A program made the translations under genes and the position numbers. From the NCBI GenBank assembly GCA_004151065.3, contig NWUY0300015330.1, positions 54,516 to 65,621 of the forward strand: 11,106 nucleotides of DNA, given 5' to 3'. This document shows positions 1-7,303 of this stretch, in pieces. The notes beneath the pieces are model-generated. The model saw only the letters and a list, made by a program, of their open reading frames with translations, was not told where the DNA came from and did not search any database. The stretch is from Larix sibirica (Eukaryota; Streptophyta; Pinopsida; Pinales; Pinaceae). The first letter of the stretch is position 1; each line of letters begins with the position of its first letter.

Positions 1-343
1 AAGTGTTCGACTTCAAATCCTATATTCACACTTGTTAGATTGTACTAGGTACCTTGCCGGTCATTATCATCATCGGTGAGTTGGCTCATGTTTGTTAACA
101 TTATACATCAATGATTGGTAATCAAACGGTGCCTTACTATGTTCAACTTCAATACCTTTATTCACATGGTTTAGGCTCATACCCATGATGCTTTGATTTG
201 AAGAACTCAAGTTTAGTATAGCATCATCTTTAGCTATCACTCGAGATGCATTAGATTGTCATTCATTCATTTGTGACATTGACATTTTTGGATGATCGAT
301 TTGTACTTTACTTGTTCACAAATATCCTTCCTTGATTATGAAA

Positions 344-458
344 CATAGATCCACTGTGTATTTCTTCGTGGCTATGATCTCTTTTAACATGGATCCATAG
401 TATATTCATTTTTTGTGGCCGTGATCACTGCTTGTATATCTCATGGATCCATAGTGTA
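344..458 (+). repeat. Three-copy degenerate tandem repeat (44 and 54 bp spacing)
   Basis: The core CATRGATCCAYWGTRTA occurs at 344-360, 388-404 and 442-458. The first two copies are each followed by a T-rich segment containing GTGGC and TGATC (GTGGCTATGATC, GTGGCCGTGATC). Spacing is 44 then 54 bp, so the copies are imperfect. No coding function is apparent. Short tandem repeats of this kind are common in untranslated internal regions of plant LTR elements. Confidence 0.6.
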
Positions 459-645
459 CTTGATTTGGTGTCCATGCTTTTTGTTACTCTCGAGCAGCGT
501 CGGGAAGAGAGAGTTCTTACTTGTTGTAATGTAGGTTTTTCCAATGGTCGGTGTTCAATGACTTCTACTTGGGCCTATATTGCACTCACTTTGGCAGATT
601 CATAATTTATTTCGGCCATTAGTTTCTCTTTTGACCTCACACTTT

Positions 646-651
646 AGGGGG
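646..651 (+). other. Candidate polypurine tract
   Basis: AGGGGG is followed by CATA and then the LTR-like start TGTTAT at 656. In LTR retrotransposons a purine-rich tract directly upstream of the 3' LTR primes plus-strand synthesis. The run is short and four bases separate it from the LTR, so the call is tentative. Confidence 0.35.
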
Positions 652-995
652 CATATGTTATAGCATATTTTGCCACCTCATTTGCATAGATGCTCGTATT
701 GGCTCAACTTATTATCTTTCCCTACTTGCAAATTCCCTTTCCTTATTTGTGGATTACTTCACCTTATTTCCATCTCATAAATCATAAAAAAATCCCTTTT
801 TGCAAGTCATGTTCGCCCTATGCATGGCCAACCCTCGTATACGTGCCCTAATAATATACTAGCCTTCGTATGCATTTATTTGGGGATAATATATATATTT
901 GTTATTTCTCGAGAAAAATGTATAGGTTTCTCTGGTTCATGACCTCTTATTTCATGTTGATAATTTCCCTAACTTCTCTAACTACCTATCTAAAG

Positions 996-1004
996 TATAA
1001 AATA
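996..1004 (+). promoter_or_regulatory. TATA box of the LTR promoter
   Basis: TATAAAATA lies about 340 bp into the LTR, in the usual U3 position, followed after a few bases by a purine-rich stretch where transcription would start. Transcription would run rightward into the primer site and the gag-like frame. Confidence 0.5.
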
Positions 1005-1010
1005 GGCCAA

Positions 1011-1088
1011 AGAGAAGAAGAGAAGGAGGAGAAATTGTCTAAAGCATCTTCATGTTGGTATTTTATCTTTAGAATCCATAAACCCTAA
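1011..1088 (+). promoter_or_regulatory. GA-rich tract plus telo-box downstream of the LTR TATA box
   Basis: Bases 1011-1034 are almost pure purine (repeated AGA/GAAG/GGAG). A perfect telo-box, AAACCCTAA, sits at 1080-1088. In plants telo-boxes near transcription starts are bound by TRB-type telomere-repeat proteins, and GA-rich motifs by BPC proteins; both can recruit Polycomb complexes. Activity here is inferred from motif and position only. Confidence 0.35.
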
Positions 1089-1681
1089 TCCTGTGTCTGT
1101 AAGATTTTCCCCATATTTGGAAACTCGTGTTTCCAGCAGCCTTCACTCTCCCTATCTAGTCAGAAAGGAATCAAATTACTTTTTTGGACTTGTCTTTGGT
1201 GAAGCATGAAGAAATGAGTTGCAAATTAGTGGCCCAGGTGGAGGAACTCGGAGATCAATTTCATAACAATGTTGCAACAGGTTACATGTGATATCGTTTC
1301 ATGCATTTGTTGTTATTATCTATAAAGATCACTCTTTTCCGTCTAAATAAATGTATTTATTCATGTTCTTTAATTATGAAAACATAACACTAATTTGTAG
1401 ATTTACAGTCAATTACTTTATATATTTGCATCCATCTATTGTTGTAGTTTGTATCTTTCTTGATTGTAGGTGATTGAAGGAGCATTTGGACTAAAGTATT
1501 CAAGAAGTGTAAACTTCATTAAATGTTGGATCCCAAGTTGGTTTTTGTCCTTCTTGTTCATTTATATGTCATTTGCAAATGCGTGATTGATTTTTTGGGG
1601 GGGGATTGAGAGTTGTCTTTGGGGTAATTTATTTGTGATGGTTCTGACCCAAGACCATTATGGGACTTTTTCCCATAACAA

Positions 1682-1692
1682 TATCAGAGCCA
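1682..1692 (+). other. Primer-binding-site-like sequence (tRNA-iMet type)
   Basis: TATCAGAGCCA follows the LTR end at 1680 almost directly. The canonical plant site complementary to initiator-methionine tRNA is TGGTATCAGAGCC. Here the leading TGG is replaced by CAA, so the site is degenerate or shifted. Its position against the TG...CA end of the LTR is the main support. Confidence 0.55.
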
Positions 1693-1701
1693 AGACTCAG
1701 T

Positions 1702-1731
1702 ATCATGTTACAATTATATTTGTAACATGAT
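1702..1731 (+). repeat. Perfect 12 bp inverted repeat just after the primer site
   Basis: ATCATGTTACAA (1702-1713) pairs perfectly with TTGTAACATGAT (1720-1731) around a 6-base loop. It lies in the leader of the putative element, between primer site and gag-like frame, where retroelements often carry packaging or dimerisation structures. That role is an inference. Confidence 0.6.
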
Positions 1732-2147
1732 GGATCCCTCATAACAATTCCGCTACTCATTCTTTGTGACCCCGCAAATTAACTTCTAACAAAAGACCAT
1801 GTTGCAAAAGAAGCTTATAACAATCCCTAGTAATTGGATGTGCCGAGTTGATGAAGAACACTAAAATTGAAATGATCCCCATACCAAGAAGGAGAGCATG
1901 ATGATTGACTCCAAATGTGTAACTCAACAAACTTGAATTTTTCCAAAAATAGTAGATCTAGAGGAGAGTATGAGGTATAAACCCTCAAGTAGACTAGAAC
2001 TAGGCCCTTCATTGTAAGAAGCCTAATGGTGTTAGATCTATTAAGTTTAAAATCTGGAAACCTTGTGACTGGATCTAGAGGCCAGGACTACTAAGCTTTG
2101 ATCCCAATCAATATGAGCAAAGTACTTTACATGATACTTTATAGTAA

Positions 2148-2755
2148 AATGGAAATAAAGCTAACTATGAGAGTAATAGTAAATATGTCATGCAAAATTA
2201 TAGTAGTATGAGAAGGTCAAAGAAACATTGGTTAGGTGGTTATAGGGGTGATTCAACCAAGCAATACTCTAATGAGGAACACTCATCACCATCTATGATG
2301 ACAGAAGTGGTATACTCAAACAAACTTTCTTATGCCTTTGATGAATTAGATGGCACAAACTCCAAAAGTGACATGGAGATTGGTAAACAACATTTTGTAT
2401 CCAAGATTAAGAACAAGCCTCACTCTCAATCTTGTCCACGAATCCAGCCACCAACAAGGTCACCTCTAGGATTTCGATTCTCCAAACATAGCACCTCTCA
2501 ATCCATGCCTTCATTAAAAGAATCAAATATCTCAAGAGTGAACTCCACAAAAAGTAACAACTCACATGTCCATCCCAAGCTCCCAGATTATGATGCCTTG
2601 GTTGTCCACTTCGATTCCTTGAAGTACAAAGGACAATGAATAACGTGCGAGGAATCATCCAAGAGACTATCATGAAGCTCGAGAGGGAGCTAAGAGCATT
2701 ATTATCTTTCCTAAAAAGTTATATATCATTGAATAATATCAATAGATTCTACTAG
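2148..2755 (+). pseudogene. Gag-like fragment of an LTR retrotransposon, frameshifted
   Basis: An open frame runs from a stop at 2145-2147 to TGA at 2637-2639, with the first ATG at 2190. It encodes a hydrophilic, Ser/Asn/Lys-rich protein with little secondary-structure character. Near its C-terminus is the motif HPKLPDYDALVVHFDSLK, which resembles a conserved PKLPDYD-type segment that I associate with some plant retrotransposon gag proteins; this is from memory and uncertain. The TGA overlaps an ATG in the -1 frame (ATGA at 2636-2639), and that frame continues to TAG at 2753-2755 with a helical-looking Lys/Arg/Glu-rich stretch. This suggests a single frameshift in a longer gag. No zinc knuckle or pol domain follows, so the element is truncated. 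Its position about 500 bp downstream of the primer site fits gag. Confidence 0.4.
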
Positions 2756-3033
2756 CAGTCAACCTATTTTATAAGAGGGCAACAATATTATTGATCAATG
2801 AAATTTTGTAAAAATGTGTCATTGTCATTAAATTTTCTTAGTCTGTTTTCCTTACTGGGTTGGTCCTAGTCATCCTTTCTAAGAGTTGGTCCTACATCAT
2901 CCTCCCATGGTTGTTCCTAAATGAAAGATCTTGAGGTCAAGCAAGTAATGTAGGTAGTTTTAGATAAATACATATTTTGGTATCATCTTTTCGTTATTTA
3001 TTTTCCATTGTTTTGGATCCCATGGTTTAGATA

Positions 3034-3097
3034 AGATTACAACCCTAAATCTTTAATCCATTAACCTGCAGTAGATTACAACCCTAAATATTTAATC
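3034..3097 (+). repeat. Two-copy direct repeat, 39 bp period
   Basis: A 25-base segment, AGATTACAACCCTAAAT followed by MTTTAATC, occurs at 3034-3058 and 3073-3097 with one mismatch. Each copy contains an ACCCTAAA telomere-like core. Confidence 0.7.
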
Positions 3098-3110
3098 GGA
3101 ATTAGGTTTT

Positions 3111-3136
3111 AGATGTGTTTAAACTTAAACACATCT
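3111..3136. repeat. Perfect palindrome with 12 bp arms
   Basis: AGATGTGTTTAA (3111-3122) is followed after two bases by its exact reverse complement (3125-3136). It lies right after the ACCCTAAA direct repeats. It could form a cruciform or a very tight hairpin. Nothing around it identifies a protein-binding role. Confidence 0.7.
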
Positions 3137-3931
3137 CAAATGGTGAGGGAACACATATCACATATAGGGAAAGAAGCATGTAGTAAGAGATTTTATTTTC
3201 TATCAATTATGGAAAATAAACTTCTCTAAGTAACAAGGAATAGCCCATAAGACATCGAGAGACTCCCTTGCTATTGGGGCTTGGAGTAGAAGGAAATATG
3301 GGATTTATTGGGTGTGGAGGAGAACCTTATCCACCATGGTTTAAAATTAAGGAGATACCCATTTCTCATAGAACACTAAGTATGAAATAAGGTTGTTAGT
3401 TCCCTAAGTTGAAGAAGCATTAACCCAAACAAAAAGGATGGGTAGAGTTTGCACGTGAAATAGGGGTTTTATGTCTTACCAAAAGCAGCTTTAGCGAGCT
3501 TCACACATCGATTGTATCATTTCCCTGGCACATATTCATGTAATCAAATAAGAATCCATTGAGTATGCAGTTATAGCTATATGCCACAAAGATAGAGATG
3601 ATTCCCCATGTCTTCTAATATTCAATAGAATGAAATCAACTTGACTTGCAAGAACTCAAAATTGTGTATGAGCAAAATTTTCAAAGCAACAAATGAATGG
3701 AAAGGTGTCTCTAGAAGACCTTCCGCAACTTGACCAAGAGAAGAATTTCTAAAGGCATACCCTTGACGACTTGACAAAACAAAATAAAGAAGGGAAACCT
3801 AGCTCGATCATATAGATTACTCTCTCCAAAATTCAAAGTGCTTAGCCACTTCAATTTCCTATAAATAAGGGAGGTAAATTTTCCCTTCTTTGGATAGAAA
3901 GATTAGTCTATAAAATTCAAGGGGAAATATT

Positions 3932-3952
3932 AACAACAACAATAATAATAAT
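3932..3952 (+). repeat. (AAC)n/(AAT)n microsatellite
   Basis: Three AAC units pass directly into four AAT units, just upstream of the LINE remnant. No other function is visible. Confidence 0.7.
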
Positions 3953-4019
3953 GTGCTTGTTCAATCCATGTTCATAGGATCTTATCATGGCAAATTGTAT
4001 CAGGCATTGATGGGAAAAC

Positions 4020-4424
4020 ATTTATGTTATCGATTTCATCTTTTCAAGAGGCAAATGCGGGGGGTGCGTACTCTTTGACCCTGGAGGAAATAAAGTCTTA
4101 ACCTATGCATGGGGTATTGGAAGTGCCCCAAAAAACCAAGCATAGATTCTAGCTCTTTGGAAAGTACTTAAAAAAACCAAAGAATTCAGAATCTGAAACT
4201 TAATTGTCATTAGAGACTCCCTAGACATCATTCGATTCGTTAAGAAAAAGAGTAATCCAGGAGACGCCTACTTGAGAGGGAGCTTGAGCAGGATTCAGAA
4301 CATCATTAAACTCTTCCAACATGTCACTAATTACCACGTGCTAAGGGATCTTAACAAATCAACATATGTTTTGGAAAAAGAAGGAAGTTTTTTAAAGGTA
4401 GGAGACTTTAAGGAAAATGGGGGG
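4020..4424 (+). pseudogene. LINE RNase H domain (RVT_3 type), inactivated
   Basis: Read in one frame, this matches the plant LINE RNase H pattern in order: a damaged N-terminal region (VIDF...SRG, where an FDGAS-like motif is expected), GGCVLFDPGGNKVLTYAWG near 4062-4115, then an NQ-A-stop where NQAE is expected (TAG 4143-4145 in place of the catalytic Glu codon), a second stop TGA at 4194-4196, VIRDSLDII with the catalytic Asp kept at 4215-4217, SNPGDAYL, YHVLRDLNKS, and a Tyr at about 4365-4367 where the last catalytic Asp (NKSADSLA-type motif) is usual. RNase H removes RNA from RNA/DNA hybrids during retrotransposition. At least two of the four acidic residues are lost, so it is dead. The family call is firm; the residue assignments are by eye. 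Confidence 0.75.
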
Positions 4425-5240
4425 TGCATTGGCACTTGTCCCATCCCCTTAGTCTTTAATCATTCTTTATTTCGTGGGATATGGCATGCATTAACAATCG
4501 TTGGAGGTAACGGGATCATATCCACGTGCCCCCATATCCAACCCAATCTCCCATCAATCGTGAGGTAAACATTTGTGTATGTTTATCCCTCGACACATGT
4601 GGTTTCCTCTCCATTGTGAAGGAAGACATGAAGATTAATCATTTGGCCTCTAGAATAGGTGGTAACAAGCACAAGACCCAAGTTTTCAAGGTGTTCATTC
4701 TAATCTGGTAGAACCGCGTGATTTTCACCCTTGCAATTCACCCTATTGACTTTAGTTCTCTCATTCCGTGTGCTATGCATTCTCCTATTCAAATTGGAGT
4801 TACAAGTTGGGTTTCCAGTGGTAGGAGGACTCTCGAAAGAGCTAGATTCATGGAGTGTGGCACCTTTCTCGATAGTGCAAGGTTAGCGTACACAAATTAT
4901 AGCAGAAATAGGCTTTAGTTCGCCTCCATGGGCAGATCAAGCTCTTTTCCCAGTTCCCCTCTCATCTTTATGTTCATCCCTAGCTTTGTTTTTTTCTCTG
5001 TCATGTTTCGTTTCTTCATATGGATTATGTTGCACTTCTTTGGGCTAGGTAATTACAATATTTTTTATCAATATATGCAAGGATTGGAGTGGGATCCTAG
5101 TTTGTAGGTTTGTTTTGAACAAGCTTGCTTAGACCACGGGAATAAGTCTAGCCTGCTATACTCACTGTGCTTAAAGCCTTGGTGTTTATACTGTCACCCC
5201 TATTGTTAATTTATCTCAACCTATAAAGGCCACAATTTAT

Positions 5241-5248
5241 CAAAAAAA
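5241..5248 (+). other. Oligo(A) run, probable LINE 3' terminus
   Basis: A short oligo(A) run follows TTTATC at the end of a long 3' tail. Plant LINEs typically end this way after target-primed reverse transcription. The run also forms the bases directly before the ATG at 5249, so coincidence is possible. Confidence 0.45.
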
Positions 5249-5586
5249 ATGTTGTTCCTTGGGTCTTCCCTCACCTCATCATTGCCATTTTCTCATCTGA
5301 ACACATGCCAGACTCTACCTTTTGAATGTCGTTCTCTTGTGACCATGGGCCCTGTCACTGTCGAACTCAGGCCACTCAGTTGTCTTTTCCTGGGTCCTCA
5401 TGTTTGTTCTTTGGTTCAAGAAGGGGTTCTCTCATAAGCAACAACAAGTACATTCAGGATTTTAGCCCCCCTCTCATTTATGGAAAAAATCCCTTGGGTA
5501 GCAGCAAGCTCCTGATAGTCAAAGCCTCAGCCTCAAAAGGAGCTTCAGAGGCCATCTCAAAACATTATGCAAAATTTTTTAGATAA
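5249..5586 (+). pseudogene. Transit-peptide-like gene fragment, frameshifted
   Basis: Two overlapping frames together read like the N-terminus of a nuclear-encoded plastid protein. Frame one starts at ATG 5249 (SSLTSSLPFSHLNTC...) and stays open to 5437. Frame two is open from 5326 to 5586 and reads through SFPGSS, FFGSRRGSL, then SSKLLIVKASASKGASEA. The composition is rich in Ser, Leu and basic residues and nearly free of acidic ones, and VKASAS resembles a chloroplast transit-peptide cleavage region. One frameshift between about 5326 and 5400 would join them. The stretch is visibly more G+C-rich than its flanks. It stops at TAA with no recognisable mature domain, so it is at most a first-exon fragment, abutting the LINE tail. 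The parent protein was not recognised. Chance open frames remain an alternative. Confidence 0.35.
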
Positions 5587-5986
5587 ATTACTTTGATGTT
5601 TTGTAAAGCAATTTTAATTTTGGGAGTTTTTTTGGAAGTTGTATACCAACTTTGTTTTTGAAAATAGTGGGGAATATTTGGGAAAAAATCGATTAGAGAA
5701 TCTATATCAGTTTTGTAATCTTTGTTCAAGAAGGTTGTCCGACCTAACCACAACACTTCTCTCCCTTTTTATAGTAATAGAAATACTCATTCTTCTGAAA
5801 ATAATAATAATAATGCAAACTTGTAAACCATAGATAACCCTAGCAAGGACAACCCTAATTAAACTCTAGATTGCATACGTAGATAATAATGAATACACAT
5901 AGCATCACAAAAGGTAAATTGTAACTAGACTATATTTTGGGCATCAATCTAAAATTGTTAGCGTTGGTGAAAATACCTAATCATGT
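5587..5986. other. A+T-rich gene-free stretch with ATA microsatellite
   Basis: Nothing coding is supported. A short ATA-type microsatellite lies at 5801-5814. The right part (5840-5986) is directly downstream of the stop codon of the minus-strand gene and could be its 3' untranslated region; no perfect AATAAA polyadenylation signal was seen there on the minus strand. Confidence 0.4.
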
Positions 5987-6049
5987 CTATGACATACTTC
6001 CTTGACCATCTCCTTCGGCCTCGGTTTCCATCTCATCATTTTCTATGCC
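5987..6049 (-). CDS. Terminal acidic exon (63 bp) with stop codon
   Basis: Minus-strand exon after acceptor TTTTCAG|, entered in phase 0. It encodes 20 residues beginning GIENDEMETEAEGDG and ends at TAG (5987-5989). The pyrimidine-rich acceptor is preceded by a T-rich intron, as usual in plants. The acidic, Glu/Asp-rich C-terminus has no recognised function. Confidence 0.5.
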   Translation of the reverse strand, partial: GIENDEMETEAEGDGQGSMS

Positions 6050-6141
6050 CTGAAAAGTGAAAATCAAAGTTAATATATATAAGTTTGGGAAAAAATTATA
6101 CTAAAACAAATAAAGTCTTCCCAAAAAGAAATTATTGTCAC

Positions 6142-6202
6142 CTGGGTCGCTTGTGGAAATTGTGCAGCTTCAACTTGCTCGATGATCTCTACATCTGTAC
6201 CA
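6142..6202 (-). CDS. Small internal exon (61 bp)
   Basis: Minus-strand exon bounded by acceptor GGTTAG| and donor CAG|GTGACA. It completes the split codon and adds 20 residues beginning GTDVEIIEQVEAAQ, ending in phase 0. The alternative acceptor four to five bases upstream would run into a stop, so this boundary is preferred. Confidence 0.5.
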
Positions 6203-6305
6203 CTAACCTACAAATTCATTATAATTTAAGAGACTAACACTATAAAATTTATTTGACTTAGGCATTCGCAAGTTCAAGGAAAATTTTGTATAGATGACTT
6301 AATAC

Positions 6306-6373
6306 TTGTGTTCCTTAGTGACAACAAAATCTTCACCAGTGGTGAAGCATTCATCATTTAGGAATTGTGTATA
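6306..6373 (-). CDS. Small internal exon (68 bp)
   Basis: Minus-strand exon bounded by acceptor ATGCAG| and donor AA|GTATTAAG. It encodes 22 residues beginning YTQFLNDECFTT, then a split codon. Entry phase 0 matches the long exon; exit phase 2 matches the next exon. Confidence 0.5.
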
Positions 6374-6431
6374 CTGCATACGTTTGAATAAATATATGGA
6401 CATGAGATTTGGAGACTAAATATATATACAA

Positions 6432-6977
6432 TAACATAATATGTAACATGCATTCTAGCTCATCTTATAAATGTGTTTGTTGTAACATTATTTATAGTAT
6501 GCTTGCGTACCTCGCTTGTGGACTTATTTTCTCGAGCAATGAATCGCTTACATGTATCCCTAAAAAATGATGCATAATTCTCAAGATCGAGTCAGTCCAT
6601 CACTCTAAACACATCAACCGGCAAATCGACAAATGGTGTATCATCTGCAATGGGTGAATGCGTCATATTCCTTAGGTTGATTCCTACCCCTACCAAAGCA
6701 ATCCCAACATGCTCCTTTATTTGCTCCTTTGTTTCATTTTCTAATTGGGATGTTGAGTCCAACTCCCCTTGCAATGCAACCACCATAAATGGTTGAAATT
6801 CCAAGTGAGGCAGTGGAACCCTAAATCCAACATCTCGCATGGCATCAGGTTGTTCATATGTATGACCTTTTCTAGCACCATAAAACTTAAATCCTGTATT
6901 TGTATAATCAGGGTCCATGTACAAACAAAACTTTACATATAACATCTTAACAAAATATTGAGGCACCTCATCATCAT
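6432..6977 (-). repeat. Left arm of a long inverted repeat
   Basis: This arm holds most of the long exon plus the first part of its downstream intron, in minus orientation. It matches 7304-7850 in opposite orientation, roughly 80% identical by eye, with near-equal arm lengths (546 and 547 bp). The outer limit lies inside the intron, at TAACATAATATG; the inner limit lies at the codons before VPQYF. Spacer 6978-7303. Confidence 0.75.
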
Positions 6978-7026
6978 TTGGGAACTTCCCATATGTGTAC
7001 GGGAACCTCTCATAAATATAAGGTGC
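6511..7026 (-). CDS. Long penultimate-type exon of the unrecognised gene
   Basis: This is the best-preserved coding block. From about 7026 it reads APYIYERFPYTYGK, NDDEVPQYF, then 124 codons open from 6966 to the TGA at 6592-6594, and continues in the same frame through LENYASFFRDTCKRF and ENKSTSE to the splice donor GAG|GTACGC (exon edge 6511). The TGA could be a former CGA (Arg) or TGG (Trp) codon. The inverted copy at 7304-7850 aligns over most of its length with conserved protein motifs, which supports real coding ancestry. No catalytic motif was recognised. Confidence 0.55.
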
Positions 7027-7303
7027 AGTATTACATGATCATTAAATCTTGCAACCTTAAGATGTTTGTTTATCTTCAACTTGCAAGTTAAATAATGGCA
7101 AGGCCATTTCTTCAGTGACCACTGTAAGAGTGGTGACCAATCATCAACAATCTCCTCCTATGCATCATGTCAAAAAAAGCCTGGGTTGAAAAACCAACCC
7201 CACGATGAGTCTCTATCAAACTATCCATACTGTGCAAAACAATTTGGAGACTTTGTTGACTATTGTTAGAGATATTGCTACTTTTGAACTCAGTCTGCAA
7301 TCT
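6978..7303 (-). other. Spacer of the inverted repeat, candidate coding on the minus strand
   Basis: On the minus strand the spacer reads, with frameshifts, from a possible acceptor at ATTGCAG| (just above about 7295) through SQQSLQIVLHSMDSLIETHRG and FSTQAFFDMMH, then in another frame EEIVDDWSPLLQWSLKK to HLKVARFNDHV, and on into the left-arm exon. On the plus strand an open frame with MSLYQTIHTVQNNLETLL leads toward the right arm. I prefer the minus reading because it runs on into the intact exon, but the choice is not certain. An ACCACT/AGTGGT hairpin sits at 7118-7134. Confidence 0.35.

Larger units (their letters stand above)
1..655 (+). other. Non-coding stretch, probably 3' internal end of an LTR retrotransposon
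   Basis: No reading frame in this stretch looks protein-coding. It contains a degenerate tandem repeat (344-458) and ends in a short purine run (646-651) just before an LTR-like start at 656. The 3' internal region of plant LTR elements commonly ends with a polypurine tract next to the 3' LTR, so this may be the tail of an element whose LTR is 656-1680. The coding part of that element would lie outside the window. It could equally be unrelated sequence next to a decayed 5' LTR. Confidence 0.35.
656..1680 (+). mobile_element. Long terminal repeat (about 1,025 bp) of an LTR retrotransposon
   Basis: The segment starts TGTTAT and ends ATAACA, a perfect 6 bp inverted terminus of the TG...CA type that defines plant LTRs. 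It holds a TATA box (996-1004), a GA-rich tract and telo-box downstream of it, and an AATAAA motif at 1346-1351. A sequence resembling the plant initiator-methionine tRNA primer site follows directly (1682-1692), which fits a 5' LTR. A candidate polypurine tract lies just upstream, which would fit a 3' LTR. No second LTR copy is visible here, and the 5 bp flanks (GCATA and ATATC) do not match, so a simple solo LTR is not supported. Superfamily cannot be assigned from the LTR alone. Confidence 0.6.
2760..4015 (+). other. Gene-free stretch with decayed repeats
   Basis: No frame on either strand looks coding. The stretch contains repeated GTTGGTCCTA motifs near 2860-2895, a 39 bp-spaced duplication (3034-3097), a perfect palindrome (3111-3136), a TATA-like CCTATAAATAAGGG around 3859-3871 that resembles core promoters of plant LTRs, and an AAC/AAT microsatellite (3932-3952). 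It is probably old LTR-element sequence decayed past recognition. Confidence 0.35.
4020..5248 (+). mobile_element. 5'-truncated LINE (non-LTR retrotransposon), 3' end
   Basis: The segment starts within the C-terminal RNase H domain of a LINE ORF2 and runs through about 800 bp without a convincing gene to an oligo(A) run after TTTATC (5241-5248). Plant L1-type LINEs carry a C-terminal RNase H, have a 3' untranslated region, end in poly(A) and are usually 5'-truncated. All of that fits. No reverse transcriptase motif was seen upstream, so the 5' limit is only the start of recognisable RNase H. Target-site duplications were not found. Confidence 0.6.
5987..7157 (-). pseudogene. 3' half of an unrecognised intron-containing gene, broken
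   Basis: Read on the minus strand, a long exon (about 7157 to 6511) is followed by three small exons: 6373-6306, 6202-6142 and 6049-5987. Introns of 137, 103 and 92 bp have GT...AG ends: GTACGC...ATGCAG, GTATTA...GGTTAG and GTGACA...TTTCAG. Phases match at every join (0, 2, 0). Without the introns the three small exons read as one frame to TAG at 5987-5989. The long exon has KKWPCHYLTC, YERFPYTYGKFPNDDE, VPQYF, FYGARKGHTYE, MRDVGFRVP, VVALQGEL and SPIADDTPFVDLP; the C-terminus is acidic (GIENDEMETEAEGDGQ). Defects are a frameshift at about 7027-7031 and TGA at 6592-6594. The family is not recognised. A captured host gene or a DNA-transposon gene are both possible; the repeat-filled setting favours the latter. 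Confidence 0.6.

Noticed and set aside
870-1088. 72-codon open frame on the plus strand inside the LTR
   Set aside because: It spans the TATA box and GA tract of the LTR, and its hydrophobic then Lys/Glu-rich content follows from base composition. No family resemblance.
1597-1604. T6G8 run near the LTR end as a possible polypurine tract
   Set aside because: It lies inside the LTR, well before the ATAACA end, and is not next to an LTR start.
1827-2012. 61-codon minus-strand frame in the retroelement leader
   Set aside because: It runs against the element's direction, is short and has no recognisable motif.
2407-2673. 88-codon minus-strand frame
   Set aside because: It is antisense to the gag-like frame, whose HPKLPDYD motif is the better-supported reading.
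2910-2918. GTTGTTCCT, also present just after the LINE poly(A) at 5250-5258, as a possible target-site duplication
   Set aside because: A LINE spanning 2919-5248 would need recognisable ORF2 sequence before 4020, which I do not see; a 9-base match over this distance can be chance.
4526-4918. Two short plus-strand open frames in the LINE tail
   Set aside because: Located after the RNase H domain, short, with no motif; most likely 3' untranslated sequence.
5565-5833. Overlapping 63-64 codon frames on both strands
   Set aside because: A+T-rich low-complexity composition explains them; neither has splice or family support.
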